From NCBI GenBank assembly GCA_035638495.1, contig DASQZW010000251.1, positions 1 through 64,000 of the forward strand: a stretch of 64,000 nucleotides of DNA, written 5' to 3'. The notes under the pieces are model-generated. The model did no database searches and had not been told where the DNA came from. It worked only from the letters and a program-made list of their open reading frames with translations. This DNA comes from CF-161 sp035638495 (GTDB lineage: Bacteria; Chloroflexota; Dormibacteria; Dormibacterales; Dormibacteraceae). The translations under genes were made by a program, and so were the position numbers. Below are positions 41,552 through 50,068 of the stretch, piece by piece (within the stretch, counting starts at the first letter, position 1; every line of letters begins with the position of its first letter).

Positions 41552-42640
41552 ATGCCCAAGCCCGCGCCCTCCCTGAACTGGCTGCTGGTCTTCGTGCCCA
41601 TCTCCCTCGCGGCCGAGTTCGTCCTCCGCCAGCCCGTGGTGGTGTTCATCACCGCGTGTCTGGCCATCGTCCCGCTCGCGGGCCTGATCGGGGCCGCCAC
41701 TGAGCAGCTGGCCGACCGCGCGGGGCCCACCGTCGGCGGTCTGCTCAACGCCACGTTCGGCAACGTGACCGAGCTGATCATCGGCATCCTGCTCGTCTGG
41801 GCGAGCGAGTTCGAGGTGGTCAAGGCGTCCCTGATCGGCTCGATCCTCGGCAACCTGGTGCTGGTGCTCGGCGCCGCCTACCTGGCGGGGGGTCTTCGCC
41901 ACCGCAGCGGCGGTCAGCGGTTCGATGCCAAGGCAGCCCGCGCCCACTCCACGTCGCTGCTGCTGGCGGTGGCCGGGATGATCATGCCCGCGGTGTTCGT
42001 CCAGTTCTCCCAGGTCGAGACCAGCGCGCAGAAGGAGACGATCAGCCTGGTGGTGGCGGCCGTCCTGATCGTCCTGTACGTGGCCGCGCTCGTCTACTCC
42101 CTCCGCGGCAGCGGTTGGAACGGCGACCGCCCGGCCGGCCCGGCCAGGACCCGCCTGACCAGCGAGGACGCGAAGCCGAGGTGGTCGGCCAGGAAGGCGG
42201 TCCTCGTGCTGATGGCGACGGCCGTCGTCGTCGGCATCGAGTCGGAGCTCCTGGTCGGGTCGCTGGAGCCCACCCTGCAGGCGCTCCACCTGTCGAAGGT
42301 GTTCGTGGGCATGTTCGTGATCGCCTTCGTCGGCAACGTGGCGGAGCATGCCTCGGCCGTCGTCTTCGCCCTCCGCAACAAGATGGACATCGCCATCGAG
42401 ATCGCGTTCAACTCGTCCACGCAGATCGCGCTCCTGGTGGCGCCCCTCCTCGTCTTCGTCAGCCTGCTGGCACCCCAACACATGGACTTCATCTTCATCT
42501 CGATCGAGCTTGCCGCGGTCACGCTCGCCACGTTGATCGTCTCGGTGATCGCGATGGACGGCCGCAGCAACTGGCTGGAGGGCGCGCAACTGCTCGGCGT
42601 GTACGTGATCCTGGCGGTGTCGACGCTGTTCGTCGCTTGA
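41552..42640 (+). CDS. Calcium/proton antiporter (CaCA family, ChaA/Cax-type)
   Basis: 362 residues with about 11 membrane segments. The two internally related alpha-repeats of the cation/Ca2+ exchanger family are clear: GGLLNATFGNVTELIIGILL (about residues 61-80) and GNVAEHASAVVFALRNKMDI (about residues 262-281), each with the G-N-x-[TAV]-E core holding the Ca2+-binding Glu. It exports Ca2+ in exchange for H+. The start at 41552 avoids the frame overlapping the hydratase promoter. Its TGA overlaps the TTG start of the CPBP protease gene, so the two are co-translated. It is divergent from the hydratase gene with 80 bp between. Confidence 0.93.
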   Translation: MPKPAPSLNWLLVFVPISLAAEFVLRQPVVVFITACLAIVPLAGLIGAATEQLADRAGPTVGGLLNATFGNVTELIIGILLVWASEFEVVKASLIGSILGNLVLVLGAAYLAGGLRHRSGGQRFDAKAARAHSTSLLLAVAGMIMPAVFVQFSQVETSAQKETISLVVAAVLIVLYVAALVYSLRGSGWNGDRPAGPARTRLTSEDAKPRWSARKAVLVLMATAVVVGIESELLVGSLEPTLQALHLSKVFVGMFVIAFVGNVAEHASAVVFALRNKMDIAIEIAFNSSTQIALLVAPLLVFVSLLAPQHMDFIFISIELAAVTLATLIVSVIAMDGRSNWLEGAQLLGVYVILAVSTLFVA

Positions 42641-43335
42641 GCGAGCGGATCTCGGGCCGCCGGCTCCTGCTGACCCTGGGCCTGTGGGCGGGCCTGGTCG
42701 TCGTCGCGCTCGGCGCCACGATCCTGGCCGGCCGCCTGCTGTTCAGGTCATGGGCGGTCGGCCACCGCGCGGACCTCGGCGCCATCCTCGTCGCCGAGGC
42801 CTACCTCGCCCTCCTCGGGGCGCTCCTGCTCGCCTTCGGCGGCCCGCCGGGGCTGCGCGACCGCCTGCGATTCCGGTTCACGTCGTTCGTCGACCTGTCA
42901 GTCGCGCTGATGCTCTGGTTCGCGGCGCTGGTCGTGGGCGGCTTCGTGACCGCCGCGCTGACGCCGCTGTTCGGCCGGCCGCAGAGCAACACCGTGGCGC
43001 TGCTCGGCCAGTCCTTCGACCCGCTGTTCGTGGCCCTGATCGTGCCCACCGTGTGCCTGCTGGCCCCGGTCTGCGAGGAGCTCCTCTTCCGCGGCGTGCT
43101 CTACGGATGGCTCGCGGGGCTTCTGCCGGTGTGGCTGGCGGTGATCGTCACGGCGGCCGTCTTCGCGGGCGCACACCTGCTGCCGCTGCTCTTCCCGGTC
43201 CTGTTCGTGTTCGGCCTCGCTGCCACGTTCGTGCGCGCCCGGACCGACTCCACGTTCAACTCCTTCGCCATGCACGCGACCCAGAACACGATCGCGGTCG
43301 TGGCCACCTACGCCCTCCTCTCGCAGGGCAGGTGA
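42637..43335 (+). CDS. CPBP-family intramembrane metalloprotease
   Basis: 232 residues from a TTG that overlaps the antiporter stop (TTGA). Six or seven membrane spans are visible. PVCEELLFRGVLYGWLAGLL is the family's E-E-x-x-x-R motif, VFAGAHLLPLLFPVLFVFGL has the F-x-x-x-H-type second motif and FNSFAMHATQNTIAVVATYA the third (H-x-x-x-N), all needed in CAAX-protease/bacteriocin-immunity (Rce1-like) enzymes. The substrate is unknown. Co-translation with a Ca2+ antiporter suggests membrane homeostasis, which is inference. Confidence 0.9.
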   Translation: MSERISGRRLLLTLGLWAGLVVVALGATILAGRLLFRSWAVGHRADLGAILVAEAYLALLGALLLAFGGPPGLRDRLRFRFTSFVDLSVALMLWFAALVVGGFVTAALTPLFGRPQSNTVALLGQSFDPLFVALIVPTVCLLAPVCEELLFRGVLYGWLAGLLPVWLAVIVTAAVFAGAHLLPLLFPVLFVFGLAATFVRARTDSTFNSFAMHATQNTIAVVATYALLSQGR

Positions 43336-43395
43336 GTGCGATTCGCACGTTGATGATAGCAATAATGTAATATTTCCCCCTGGGAATCGGAAAAG

Positions 43396-44904
43396 TTGTT
43401 TGCCGCAAGCGAGGGCTCCATCCGCCGGTACACGAGCCGCGTGCTCGCGCCCTGGTCGCCCATCGTCGCGAGCAACCGCGCGCCGTTCGAGCCCGGACCG
43501 CGCGGAACCCTCCGGCGGGGGTCCGGGGGCCTGGTCACCGCGCTCCTCACGGTCGCGGAGGCGACGTCAGCCGCGTGGGTGGCCTGCGCCCGGACGCCGG
43601 CCGAGCGGGAGCGCGCCAACGCCGGCACGGTGGCCACGGCGCCGGGAGGCGCCGGCACCCTCGAGGTCCACTACGCGAACCCCAGCGCTGACGAGTACCG
43701 CCGGTACTACTCCGTCATCGCCAACCCGCTCCTCTGGTTCCTCCACCACTACCTGTGGGGCCTCGTGAACGAGCCGGTGATCGACGACGGGATCTGGACG
43801 GCGTGGGATCGCGGCTACGTGGCGGTCAACCGGCTGATGGCCGAGAAGGTGGTGGAGGTGGCCTCGCGGGGCCGGCGCCCGCCGCTGGTCATGACCCAGG
43901 ACTACCAGCTGTACCTCCTGCCGCGCGACGTCCGGCGGATGCTGCCGCAGGCCACGCTCCAGCAGTTCATCCACATCCCGTGGCCGACTCCCACGTACTG
44001 GAAGGTGCTGCCGCACCGGATGCGCGACGCGATCCTGGAAGGGCTGCTCGCAAACGACGTGGTCGGTTTCCAGTCGACCATCGACGTCCGGAACTTCCTC
44101 ATCAGCTGCGAGGAGTTACTGAACCTGCGGGTCGACCACCGCGAGCGGGCCGTGCTGTACGGCGGCCGGGTGGTGTGGGTGCGCCCCTATCCGATCTCGA
44201 TCGACGTGCCGGCCCTGGAGCGCCTGGCCGCGTCGCCCGGCGTCGACGGTGAGCTGCGCGAGATCCGCACCAACCGGCCCCAGAAGCTCATCGTGCGGGT
44301 CGACCGCACCGACCCGGCCAAGAACATCGTGCGCGGGTTCCTCGCGTACGAGCTGCTCCTCCGCCGCCACCCCGAACTACACCGTGTAGTGCAGTTCTTC
44401 GCGTTCCTGCAGCCGTCACGGCAGGACATCGCGGCCTACCGCGACTACCTCGGGGCGATCACCCGGACGGCCGCCCGGATCAATGCCCGCTTCGGCCAGC
44501 GGGGCTGGACGCCGATCCGGCTCGAGCTGGCCGAGAACCTCCGGCGGGCCGTTGCCGCATACCGGGACTTCGACGTACTGCTCGTCAACCCGATCTACGA
44601 CGGCATGAACCTCGTCGCGAAGGAGGCGATGATCGTCAACGAGCGCAACGGCGCGCTCGTGCTCTCCGAGAACGCCGGCGCCCACGAGGAGCTCGGCGAG
44701 TGGGCGATCTCGATCAACCCGTTCGACGTCGGCGCCACCGCCGAGGCCCTGCACGCGGCCCTGCACCTGCCGGAAGCCACGCGGCGCGCGAACGGCGAAG
44801 GGATCCGCCGGTGGGTGCGCGTCAACGACATCGGCCGCTGGCTCAGCCTGCAGATCCGGGATTTGCGCGATCTCGTCCCGCTGTCGGGCCACGTCGAGGA
44901 TTGA
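43396..44904 (+). CDS. Trehalose-6-phosphate synthase-like glycosyltransferase (GT20)
   Basis: 502 residues from a TTG at 43396. PIVASNRAPFEPGPRG and GSGGLVTALLTV are the N-terminal acceptor site (the S-N-R-x-P and G-G-L motifs), MTQDYQLYLLPRDVRRML has the H/Q-D-Y-x-L motif (Gln replaces the common His), IPWPTPTYWKVLPHRMRDAI the conserved I-P-[WF]-P, NDVVGFQS, and VRVDRTDPAKNIVRGFLAYE the donor-binding R-x-D-x-x-K-N motif. NPIYDGMNLVAKEAM ends the family match. It makes trehalose-6-phosphate or a related glucoside from UDP/ADP/GDP-glucose. Trehalose phosphatase is not in the window. The PBP starts 11 bases later. Confidence 0.88.
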   Translation: MFAASEGSIRRYTSRVLAPWSPIVASNRAPFEPGPRGTLRRGSGGLVTALLTVAEATSAAWVACARTPAERERANAGTVATAPGGAGTLEVHYANPSADEYRRYYSVIANPLLWFLHHYLWGLVNEPVIDDGIWTAWDRGYVAVNRLMAEKVVEVASRGRRPPLVMTQDYQLYLLPRDVRRMLPQATLQQFIHIPWPTPTYWKVLPHRMRDAILEGLLANDVVGFQSTIDVRNFLISCEELLNLRVDHRERAVLYGGRVVWVRPYPISIDVPALERLAASPGVDGELREIRTNRPQKLIVRVDRTDPAKNIVRGFLAYELLLRRHPELHRVVQFFAFLQPSRQDIAAYRDYLGAITRTAARINARFGQRGWTPIRLELAENLRRAVAAYRDFDVLLVNPIYDGMNLVAKEAMIVNERNGALVLSENAGAHEELGEWAISINPFDVGATAEALHAALHLPEATRRANGEGIRRWVRVNDIGRWLSLQIRDLRDLVPLSGHVED

Positions 44905-44915
44905 CGAAGTGTTAG

Positions 44916-47570
44916 ATGACTGTCAGAGGCCCCGGCGGGCGTGACTATTTCCCCGGCGAGAACGTTGCCAGAGATGAGAAATATGTGCTCAATTATGACA
45001 GTGGCGCCTTCATGATTCGAGTTGACCAGCTGCGGGATTGGGTCGAGACGAGGGCGGAGCGCCTGCGGCCTCGTGCAGTGGCCCTTGTCGGCGGATTCCA
45101 AGCATTCCTCGCCACTGTCTGGGCCTGGCTCGCCGCCGCGTGGACGGCCGCGAGCCACCGCGTCCACCCTGTCGCGGCCGCCGCGGCGCCGCAGGCGCGG
45201 CGTGCCCGGGCGGTGCTGCCGCAGGCCGCCTCCGAAGCGTTCGACGGCGTCCTGCCCGCCGCGGCCCGGGCCGTGGGCGCCCTGCGCCACCAGGTCGAAG
45301 CGGGCCGCGACGCCCGCGGCACCCCTCGCGAGCTGCGCGATTCGCAGGGGCGCCGGCTCCGCGCCAGCGCGTACGCGCTCGGACCGGAGGGCATCAAGCA
45401 CGGGAAGCGCCGCGTCCGCGGCGGGACACCGCACGTCGCCGGGTCGCTCCTGCCGGCGGCCGTCAAGATCGGGATCGTCGTGCTCGTCGCCGGCTTCGGC
45501 TTCCTGGCCTCGTCCAGCGTCTACATCAACTACGCCGCCGACCTGCCCGACGCGCACCAGATCACGAGCAACCCGCTGCCCGAGGACACGATGATCTACG
45601 GGTCCGACGGCACGCTGCTGGCGGACGTGCACAAGCCCGATGACCCGCAGCACTACTACGAGTCGCTGGACCAGATGGGGAAGTGGATGCCCGAGGCCTC
45701 GGTCGCGGTCGAGGACTCGGGGTTCTGGACCGAGCCCGGCATCGACGTGTTCGCCATGGGCCGGGCCGCCCTCATCGACTGGCGCCAGAAGCAGGCGGTG
45801 CAGGGCGCCTCGACCATCACCCAGCAGCTCGTCAAGGTTCGCCTGACGGGCAACGAGGTGTCCATCGACCGCAAGATCCGCGAGGCGGTCCTCGCGATCC
45901 AGGTCGAGCACACGTATACCAAGCGCCAGATCCTCGAGGAGTACCTGAACTCGATCGACTTCGGCAACCACGCCCGGGGCAGCCTGGCGGCGTCCCGCGT
46001 CTACTTCCACAAGGACACGAAGGACCTGGACCTCGCCCAGGCGTCGATGCTGGCCGGCATCCCGCAGAGCCCGTACAACAACGATCCGTTCACCTACTGG
46101 GACCACGCCAAGGCGCGCCAGCTCGAGGTGCTGAAGGCGATGGTCCGCACGCAGAAGATCACGCAGGAGCAGGCGGACGAGGCCTACGCCGAGGACCTGA
46201 GCCCGCCCGCGCACATGTTCAGCCCGACCACGCAGGTGCTCGGGGCGCCCGCGTTCGTCGACTGGGTCGCGGCGCAGATCGCCGGCAAGTACGGCACCGA
46301 GGCGCTGTACGGCGGCGGGCTCCGCGTGCAGACGACCATCAACATGCAGCTCGAGAGCGAGGCCCAGAAGGCGGTCAGTGACCAGGTCAACCGCTACGGC
46401 GCCTCACGCCACGAGACCCAGGGCGCGATGACCGCCATCGACCCGCGGACCGGCGCGGTGCTGGCGATGGTCGGCTCGGCCAACTCCGGCACGCAGTACA
46501 ACTTCGCGTGGCGGAACCCGCGGAGCCCGGGCTCCTCGTTCAAGATCTACACGTACACGGCCGCGATCGAGAGCGGGAAGTACACGATGGCGACCATGAT
46601 CCCGGACACCCCGGTCACCATCACGTGCGGTCAGGGCTGTCCGAACTACTCCCCCAAGAACTACGACGGCGGCTCCCACGGCACGATGCAGCTCCAGCAG
46701 GCCATGGGCAACTCCTACAACGTGCCCGCGGTGAAGGTCGAGATGTCGATCGGCGTCGACCGGGTCGCGGACATGGCCAAGCGCATGGGCGCCCCTCCGT
46801 TCACGCCTCACTACGCGCCCGACGGGAGCGCCACGTACACGACCGACGACCCATCGTCGAGCTTCGGCCCATCCCTGACGCTCGGCGGCTACCCCGAGAC
46901 GCCGCTCCAGATGGCGACGGGCGCCTCCGTGCTCGGGGCGCAGGGCCTGTACCACCAGCCCTACGGCATCCAGTCCATCTCGGCCAGTGACGGTACGCCG
47001 ATCTTCAAAGCAGACCCCAACAACGGCGCGCACCAGGTGCTGGACCCGAAGGTGGCCTACATCATGGAGCAGATCATGTCCAACGACGCCAACCGCGTCC
47101 GGGCGTTCGGGGCCAACTCGGACCTGACGCTTCCGGGCCGGCGCGTCGGCGCCAAGACGGGAACCGCGGAGGCCTTCAGCGACGGCTGGACGATCGGCTA
47201 CACGCCGAGCCTGGCGTCAGCGTTCTGGTTCGGCAATCCGGACTACTCGCTGATGGCGGCCGGATGGGACGGCATCTATGCGGCCGCCCCGGCATGGCAC
47301 CAGTTCATGATGTCCGCGCTGGACACGCTGAACGCGCCGCCCACCGAGTGGTTCTCGGAGCCGCCCGGCCTGGGCCACGCCGTCGTCGGCGGCGAGCCGG
47401 TCTGGCTCCTGCCGGGCACCAATGCAAACCAGCCGATGCCGCCGCTGCCGGCGAACGTGCACACTTCCTCCGGATCGCCGTGCCCGCAGCCCGGCCAGAA
47501 CGGAAATCCGAACAACGGAAACAACCAGAACCCGAACAACCAGGCCTGCCCCGCGCGACCGACCGGCTGA
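44916..47570 (+). CDS. Class A penicillin-binding protein (glycosyltransferase-transpeptidase)
   Basis: 884 residues. A long Ala/Arg-rich cytoplasmic region is followed by one membrane span (about 182-205: KIGIVVLVAGFGFLASSSVY). The GT51 domain has VAVEDSGFWTEPGID (catalytic Glu266), GASTITQQLVKVRLTGNEVS and RKIREAVLAIQVEHTYTKRQ. The transpeptidase has the serine nucleophile in SPGSSFKIYTY (S540-x-x-K543), GNSYNVPAVKVEMS as the S-x-N motif, and GAKTGTAEAFSDGW as K-T-G (Lys747). The tail is Asn/Gly/Pro-rich and disordered. It polymerises and cross-links peptidoglycan outside the membrane. The start at 44916 lacks a clear ribosome-binding site; 45012 is an alternative. Confidence 0.94.
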   Translation: MTVRGPGGRDYFPGENVARDEKYVLNYDSGAFMIRVDQLRDWVETRAERLRPRAVALVGGFQAFLATVWAWLAAAWTAASHRVHPVAAAAAPQARRARAVLPQAASEAFDGVLPAAARAVGALRHQVEAGRDARGTPRELRDSQGRRLRASAYALGPEGIKHGKRRVRGGTPHVAGSLLPAAVKIGIVVLVAGFGFLASSSVYINYAADLPDAHQITSNPLPEDTMIYGSDGTLLADVHKPDDPQHYYESLDQMGKWMPEASVAVEDSGFWTEPGIDVFAMGRAALIDWRQKQAVQGASTITQQLVKVRLTGNEVSIDRKIREAVLAIQVEHTYTKRQILEEYLNSIDFGNHARGSLAASRVYFHKDTKDLDLAQASMLAGIPQSPYNNDPFTYWDHAKARQLEVLKAMVRTQKITQEQADEAYAEDLSPPAHMFSPTTQVLGAPAFVDWVAAQIAGKYGTEALYGGGLRVQTTINMQLESEAQKAVSDQVNRYGASRHETQGAMTAIDPRTGAVLAMVGSANSGTQYNFAWRNPRSPGSSFKIYTYTAAIESGKYTMATMIPDTPVTITCGQGCPNYSPKNYDGGSHGTMQLQQAMGNSYNVPAVKVEMSIGVDRVADMAKRMGAPPFTPHYAPDGSATYTTDDPSSSFGPSLTLGGYPETPLQMATGASVLGAQGLYHQPYGIQSISASDGTPIFKADPNNGAHQVLDPKVAYIMEQIMSNDANRVRAFGANSDLTLPGRRVGAKTGTAEAFSDGWTIGYTPSLASAFWFGNPDYSLMAAGWDGIYAAAPAWHQFMMSALDTLNAPPTEWFSEPPGLGHAVVGGEPVWLLPGTNANQPMPPLPANVHTSSGSPCPQPGQNGNPNNGNNQNPNNQACPARPTG

Positions 47571-47738
47571 CCCCGACCGAGCGAGTTCGACGGTGGCCCC
47601 GCGCTGGCCACGGCGTGGCCCGTGGTGAACTTGTGGAGACGTCGTTGGGGCCGAACGCGTAGGGACGAATGTACTCCACGCTATCGGCGTTCCTTAACAA
47701 AAAATGCTTGCCCGATTGAGGCTTCACCTGGCACCATC

Positions 47739-47778
47739 GACTACAAAAGTAGTCTGTGCGCCTGTAACCCAAGGTTAG
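47739..47778. promoter_or_regulatory. Two inverted repeats upstream of the MerR/HspR-like gene
   Basis: GACTAC-AAAA-GTAGTC (47739-47754) and TAACC-CAA-GGTTA (47765-47777) lie in an AT-enriched stretch 38-77 bases before the regulator's ATG. Both are perfect inverted repeats and could be autoregulatory operators; neither is the CTTGAGT-N7-ACTCAAG element known for HspR. Function is inferred from position only. Confidence 0.4.
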
Positions 47779-47815
47779 GCTGAGAGGCTGGCCAAAGGAG
47801 AGAGAAGACAGCCCC

Positions 47816-48187
47816 ATGAAGACGAAGCAACGCGAGCCGGTCTCAGAGGTGAAGCCTCCCGCGGCCGGCGACGGGACCAGCATCCACCTCGACAAGCCGA
47901 TCTACACGCTCAGCGTCGCGTCCGAGATCCTCGAGACCCATCCGCGGACGCTAATGATGTACGAGCACCTCAACATGATCAAGCCGAAGCGCACGGTGAC
48001 CAACCGGCGCCGGTACTCGCAGCGGGACCTCATGAAGCTGCAGGCGATCCAGACGCTCACCCGGAAGCACGGCGTGAACCTGGCGGGCGTCCGCTACATC
48101 CTCGCGCTCCTGAAGACGCTCCAGCTCAGCGGCCTCGAGCCGCCCGAGGGCCTGAAGGACCTCGACGTCACCCTTCTGGAGGTCTAG
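47816..48187 (+). CDS. MerR-family (HspR-like) transcriptional regulator
   Basis: 123 residues; AAAGGAGAGAGAAG lies shortly before the ATG. After a flexible N-terminus, PIYTLSVASEILETHPRTLM and MYEHLNMIKPKRTVTNRRRY form the MerR winged helix (compare the HspR pattern V-Y-x-I-S-V-A-A-x-L-x-x-x-H-P-x-T-L-R-x-Y-E). SQRDLMKLQAIQTLTRKHGV and NLAGVRYILALLKTLQLSGL complete the family core. HspR represses chaperone genes, but no dnaK or clpB lies nearby, so the target is unknown. It follows the PBP by about 245 bases with its own likely promoter. Confidence 0.85.
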   Translation: MKTKQREPVSEVKPPAAGDGTSIHLDKPIYTLSVASEILETHPRTLMMYEHLNMIKPKRTVTNRRRYSQRDLMKLQAIQTLTRKHGVNLAGVRYILALLKTLQLSGLEPPEGLKDLDVTLLEV

Positions 48188-48223
48188 AGCCTCCGAGCTC
48201 GCCCGCGACGCTCGCCAAGAGGT

Positions 48224-48247
48224 GTCCGGTCCACCAGGGGACCGGAC
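48224..48247 (+). terminator. Stable GC hairpin after the MerR gene, possible terminator
   Basis: GTCCGGTCC and GGACCGGAC form a perfect 9-bp stem around the loop ACCAGG, 37 bases past the MerR stop. No T-tract follows, so it would not be a classic intrinsic terminator; GC-rich bacteria often use such hairpins with factor-dependent termination. Confidence 0.45.
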
Positions 48248-48397
48248 GCGGGGGGCCGCAGACGAAGACATTTCCATTCGCGGAGTCCCTGCGACGATGG
48301 TGACTTCGTATGGTTCTTTCATGGCCCTAGCCAAATTGTTGCCATTTTGTTAGCATGGCCGTCCCCGTTCAAATCCTCTCTCTCTGCGAGTCGAGCC

Positions 48398-48592
48398 ATG
48401 TCAAAGAGGCGGCGCAAGGCGGAGATCAAGGTCATGGCGCTTCCAAACGCCTTCCAGAGCGAGACCGCGGCGTGCCCGGTCTGCGGGAAGGACGCGCTGG
48501 CCTTTGGTCGCCGCGCGATGCAGATCGTGTTCCGGTGCCCGGGGTGCAAAGTGCTGTTCAAGCGCGCCCACAACCTGTCGTTCGACTTCTGA
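48398..48592 (+). CDS. Small zinc-ribbon protein
   Basis: 64 residues: MSKRRRKAEIKVMALPNAFQ, then ETAACPVCGKDALAFGRRAM and QIVFRCPGCKVLFKRAHN. Two CPxC pairs about 20 residues apart form a zinc ribbon of the rubredoxin-like knuckle type; the N-terminus is strongly basic. It could bind nucleic acid or be an accessory protein. No named family is assigned. The ATG at 48398 has a weak GAGTCGAG upstream, and the longer frame from 48347 has no better site. The metalloprotease gene follows 31 bases later in the same direction. Confidence 0.6.
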   Translation: MSKRRRKAEIKVMALPNAFQSETAACPVCGKDALAFGRRAMQIVFRCPGCKVLFKRAHNLSFDF

Positions 48593-48623
48593 AGCCGGCC
48601 GTACCGCCGGCGCGGAGCGGCCT

Positions 48624-49721
48624 ATGAGGCGAGGGTTCAGGCGCGGCCTGGCGATGGGCGCCCTGTCCGGCCTCGTCGCCGTGATGGTGGCAGAAGCCAT
48701 GCGACCGCGCGGGGGCAGCACGCTGCTGCTCGACTGGGACGAGGTCACCCGACTGGCGACCGCCGGCCTGCGCGAGGAGCGCGTGCCTCCGGACCGGCTG
48801 ACCGCCATCACGACCGCGTACAACGGCCTGGCGGCCGGCCTCAGGGCGCCGCTGCTGGAGACCGTGGGCGGCCTGCCGGCCGGTGCCCGGCTGCCGGACT
48901 TTCAGGCTCTCGACCGGGCCAGCTGGCTGGATCTGAACGTCGGCATCCTGCGTCGCGTCATGGAGCCGCTGGCGGCCGTGACGCGCGTGCCGGAGTCCTG
49001 GCTCGCCGTGGCGGGCCGAGCGGGCCTGAACCGGTACGTCGCGCTCATGCTCGTGTACCTGGGCCGGCGCGTGCTCGGCCAGTTCGACCCGCAGCTGCTC
49101 GGACGGGAGCCGGTCCACCCGGCCCTGTACCTCGTCGAGCCCAACGTGGCGGCCTGGGAGGACCAGGCGAAGCTGGACGGCACGGACCTCCGGCGCTGGC
49201 TGATCCTGCATGAGATGACGCACGCATGGCAGTTCGCCGGCCACCCCTGGCTGCGCGACCACCTGGACAGCCAGATCGACGCGCTGGTCGGCCTGGCCGT
49301 CCGCACCGCGACAGGAGGCGGACTGCAGCGCCTCCGTGCGGTCGCCGGCGCTCCGTCGCAGTGGGACCTGGTGCGGCACATGCAGGCGACGATGTCGCTG
49401 GTGGAGGGGCACGGCAACCTCGTGATGAGCCTGGTGGGGCAGCGGGCGCTGCCCTCGTTCGCGCGACTGGACGCGGCCTACCGCCGGCGCAGCGGCGAGC
49501 GGGGCCCGCTCGAACGGCTGCTCTGGCGCGTGACCGGACTGGAGATGAAGATGGAGCAGTACCGGGTGGGCGAGCGGTTCGCGCGGGACGTGCACGACCA
49601 CTACGGCATGGAGGTGCTGAACCGCGCGTGGGACGGCCCCGAGGCGCTGCCGCGACCCGATGAGCTGAGCGCGCCCGACCGCTGGTACCGCCGCGTCGTC
49701 CGCGCAGGCGCGCCGCGGTGA
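48624..49721 (+). CDS. Zinc-dependent metalloprotease (DUF2342 / F420-associated family)
   Basis: 365 residues. It starts MRRGFRRGLAMGALSGLVAV, a short hydrophobic N-terminus that may anchor it. The centre has RRWLILHEMTHAWQFAGHPW, the H-E-x-x-H zinc-binding site with E catalytic, and later SLVEGHGNLVMSLV with a candidate third ligand. LEMKMEQYRVGERFARDVHD is the family's C-terminal signature. DUF2342 proteins occur with coenzyme F420-related genes in Actinobacteria and Chloroflexota, but their role is unproven. The stop (49719-49721) overlaps the first bases of a 161-bp repeat element. Confidence 0.86.
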   Translation: MRRGFRRGLAMGALSGLVAVMVAEAMRPRGGSTLLLDWDEVTRLATAGLREERVPPDRLTAITTAYNGLAAGLRAPLLETVGGLPAGARLPDFQALDRASWLDLNVGILRRVMEPLAAVTRVPESWLAVAGRAGLNRYVALMLVYLGRRVLGQFDPQLLGREPVHPALYLVEPNVAAWEDQAKLDGTDLRRWLILHEMTHAWQFAGHPWLRDHLDSQIDALVGLAVRTATGGGLQRLRAVAGAPSQWDLVRHMQATMSLVEGHGNLVMSLVGQRALPSFARLDAAYRRRSGERGPLERLLWRVTGLEMKMEQYRVGERFARDVHDHYGMEVLNRAWDGPEALPRPDELSAPDRWYRRVVRAGAPR

Positions 49722-49880
49722 GAACGATGTCCCTCTCCCCTTGCGGGAGAGGTGGGTCCGCCAGGACCCGGAGGGGGGTTTGCTGAGACGAGCCGGCGAT
49801 TCGGTGCCGTCCGTTCCGAGCGACCCCCCCTCCGGCCCGTGACCGGGCCACCTCCCCCGCGAGGGGGGAGGGATCGTGTC
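49720..49880. repeat. 161-bp element with ~55-bp terminal inverted repeats (copy A)
   Basis: Nearly identical to the copy at 50069-50229. One arm reads CCCTCTCCCCTTGCGGGAGA followed by GGTGGGTCCGCCAGGACCCG; the other has CCCCCCCTCCGGCCCGTGAC and CCACCTCCCCCGCGAGGGGG. The arms are approximate reverse complements separated by a spacer with GAGCCGGCGATTCGGTGCCG. Each arm itself has two hairpins. It resembles non-autonomous palindromic elements (MITE- or REP-like); no transposase is encoded. Confidence 0.85.
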
Positions 49881-50068
49881 TACACGACGCGGCCCGCGAT
49901 CGAGCGAAGCCTCCGGGCCGCCAGTCCGGACCTGACCGGCGACCAGCTCCGCGACAGCGTCACGTACGGATACTTCTCCTCGTGGGTGCTCGTCGCGGTC
50001 GTTCTGGCGGTGCTCGCGGTCGGCGCCGTGCAGCTGCCCACGAACGCTCTCGCGCTTGCGAGCCCGGC
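49879..50068 (+). pseudogene. Partial duplicate of the following membrane protein gene
   Basis: This segment repeats codons of the gene at 50056-50700: the amino-acid run RPAIERSLRAASPDLTGDQL, RDSVTYGYFSSWVLVAVV, then AVLAVGAVQLPTNALALASP, but it lacks the middle membrane stretch (about 22 residues) and both ends. It is flanked on each side by a 161-bp repeat element, so the pattern is repeat-fragment-repeat-gene. No start codon of its own; the reading frame stays open into the repeats. Confidence 0.82.

Noticed and set aside
48224..48247. Classical rho-independent terminator
   Set aside because: The hairpin is strong but no T-tract follows; listed only as a possible terminator.
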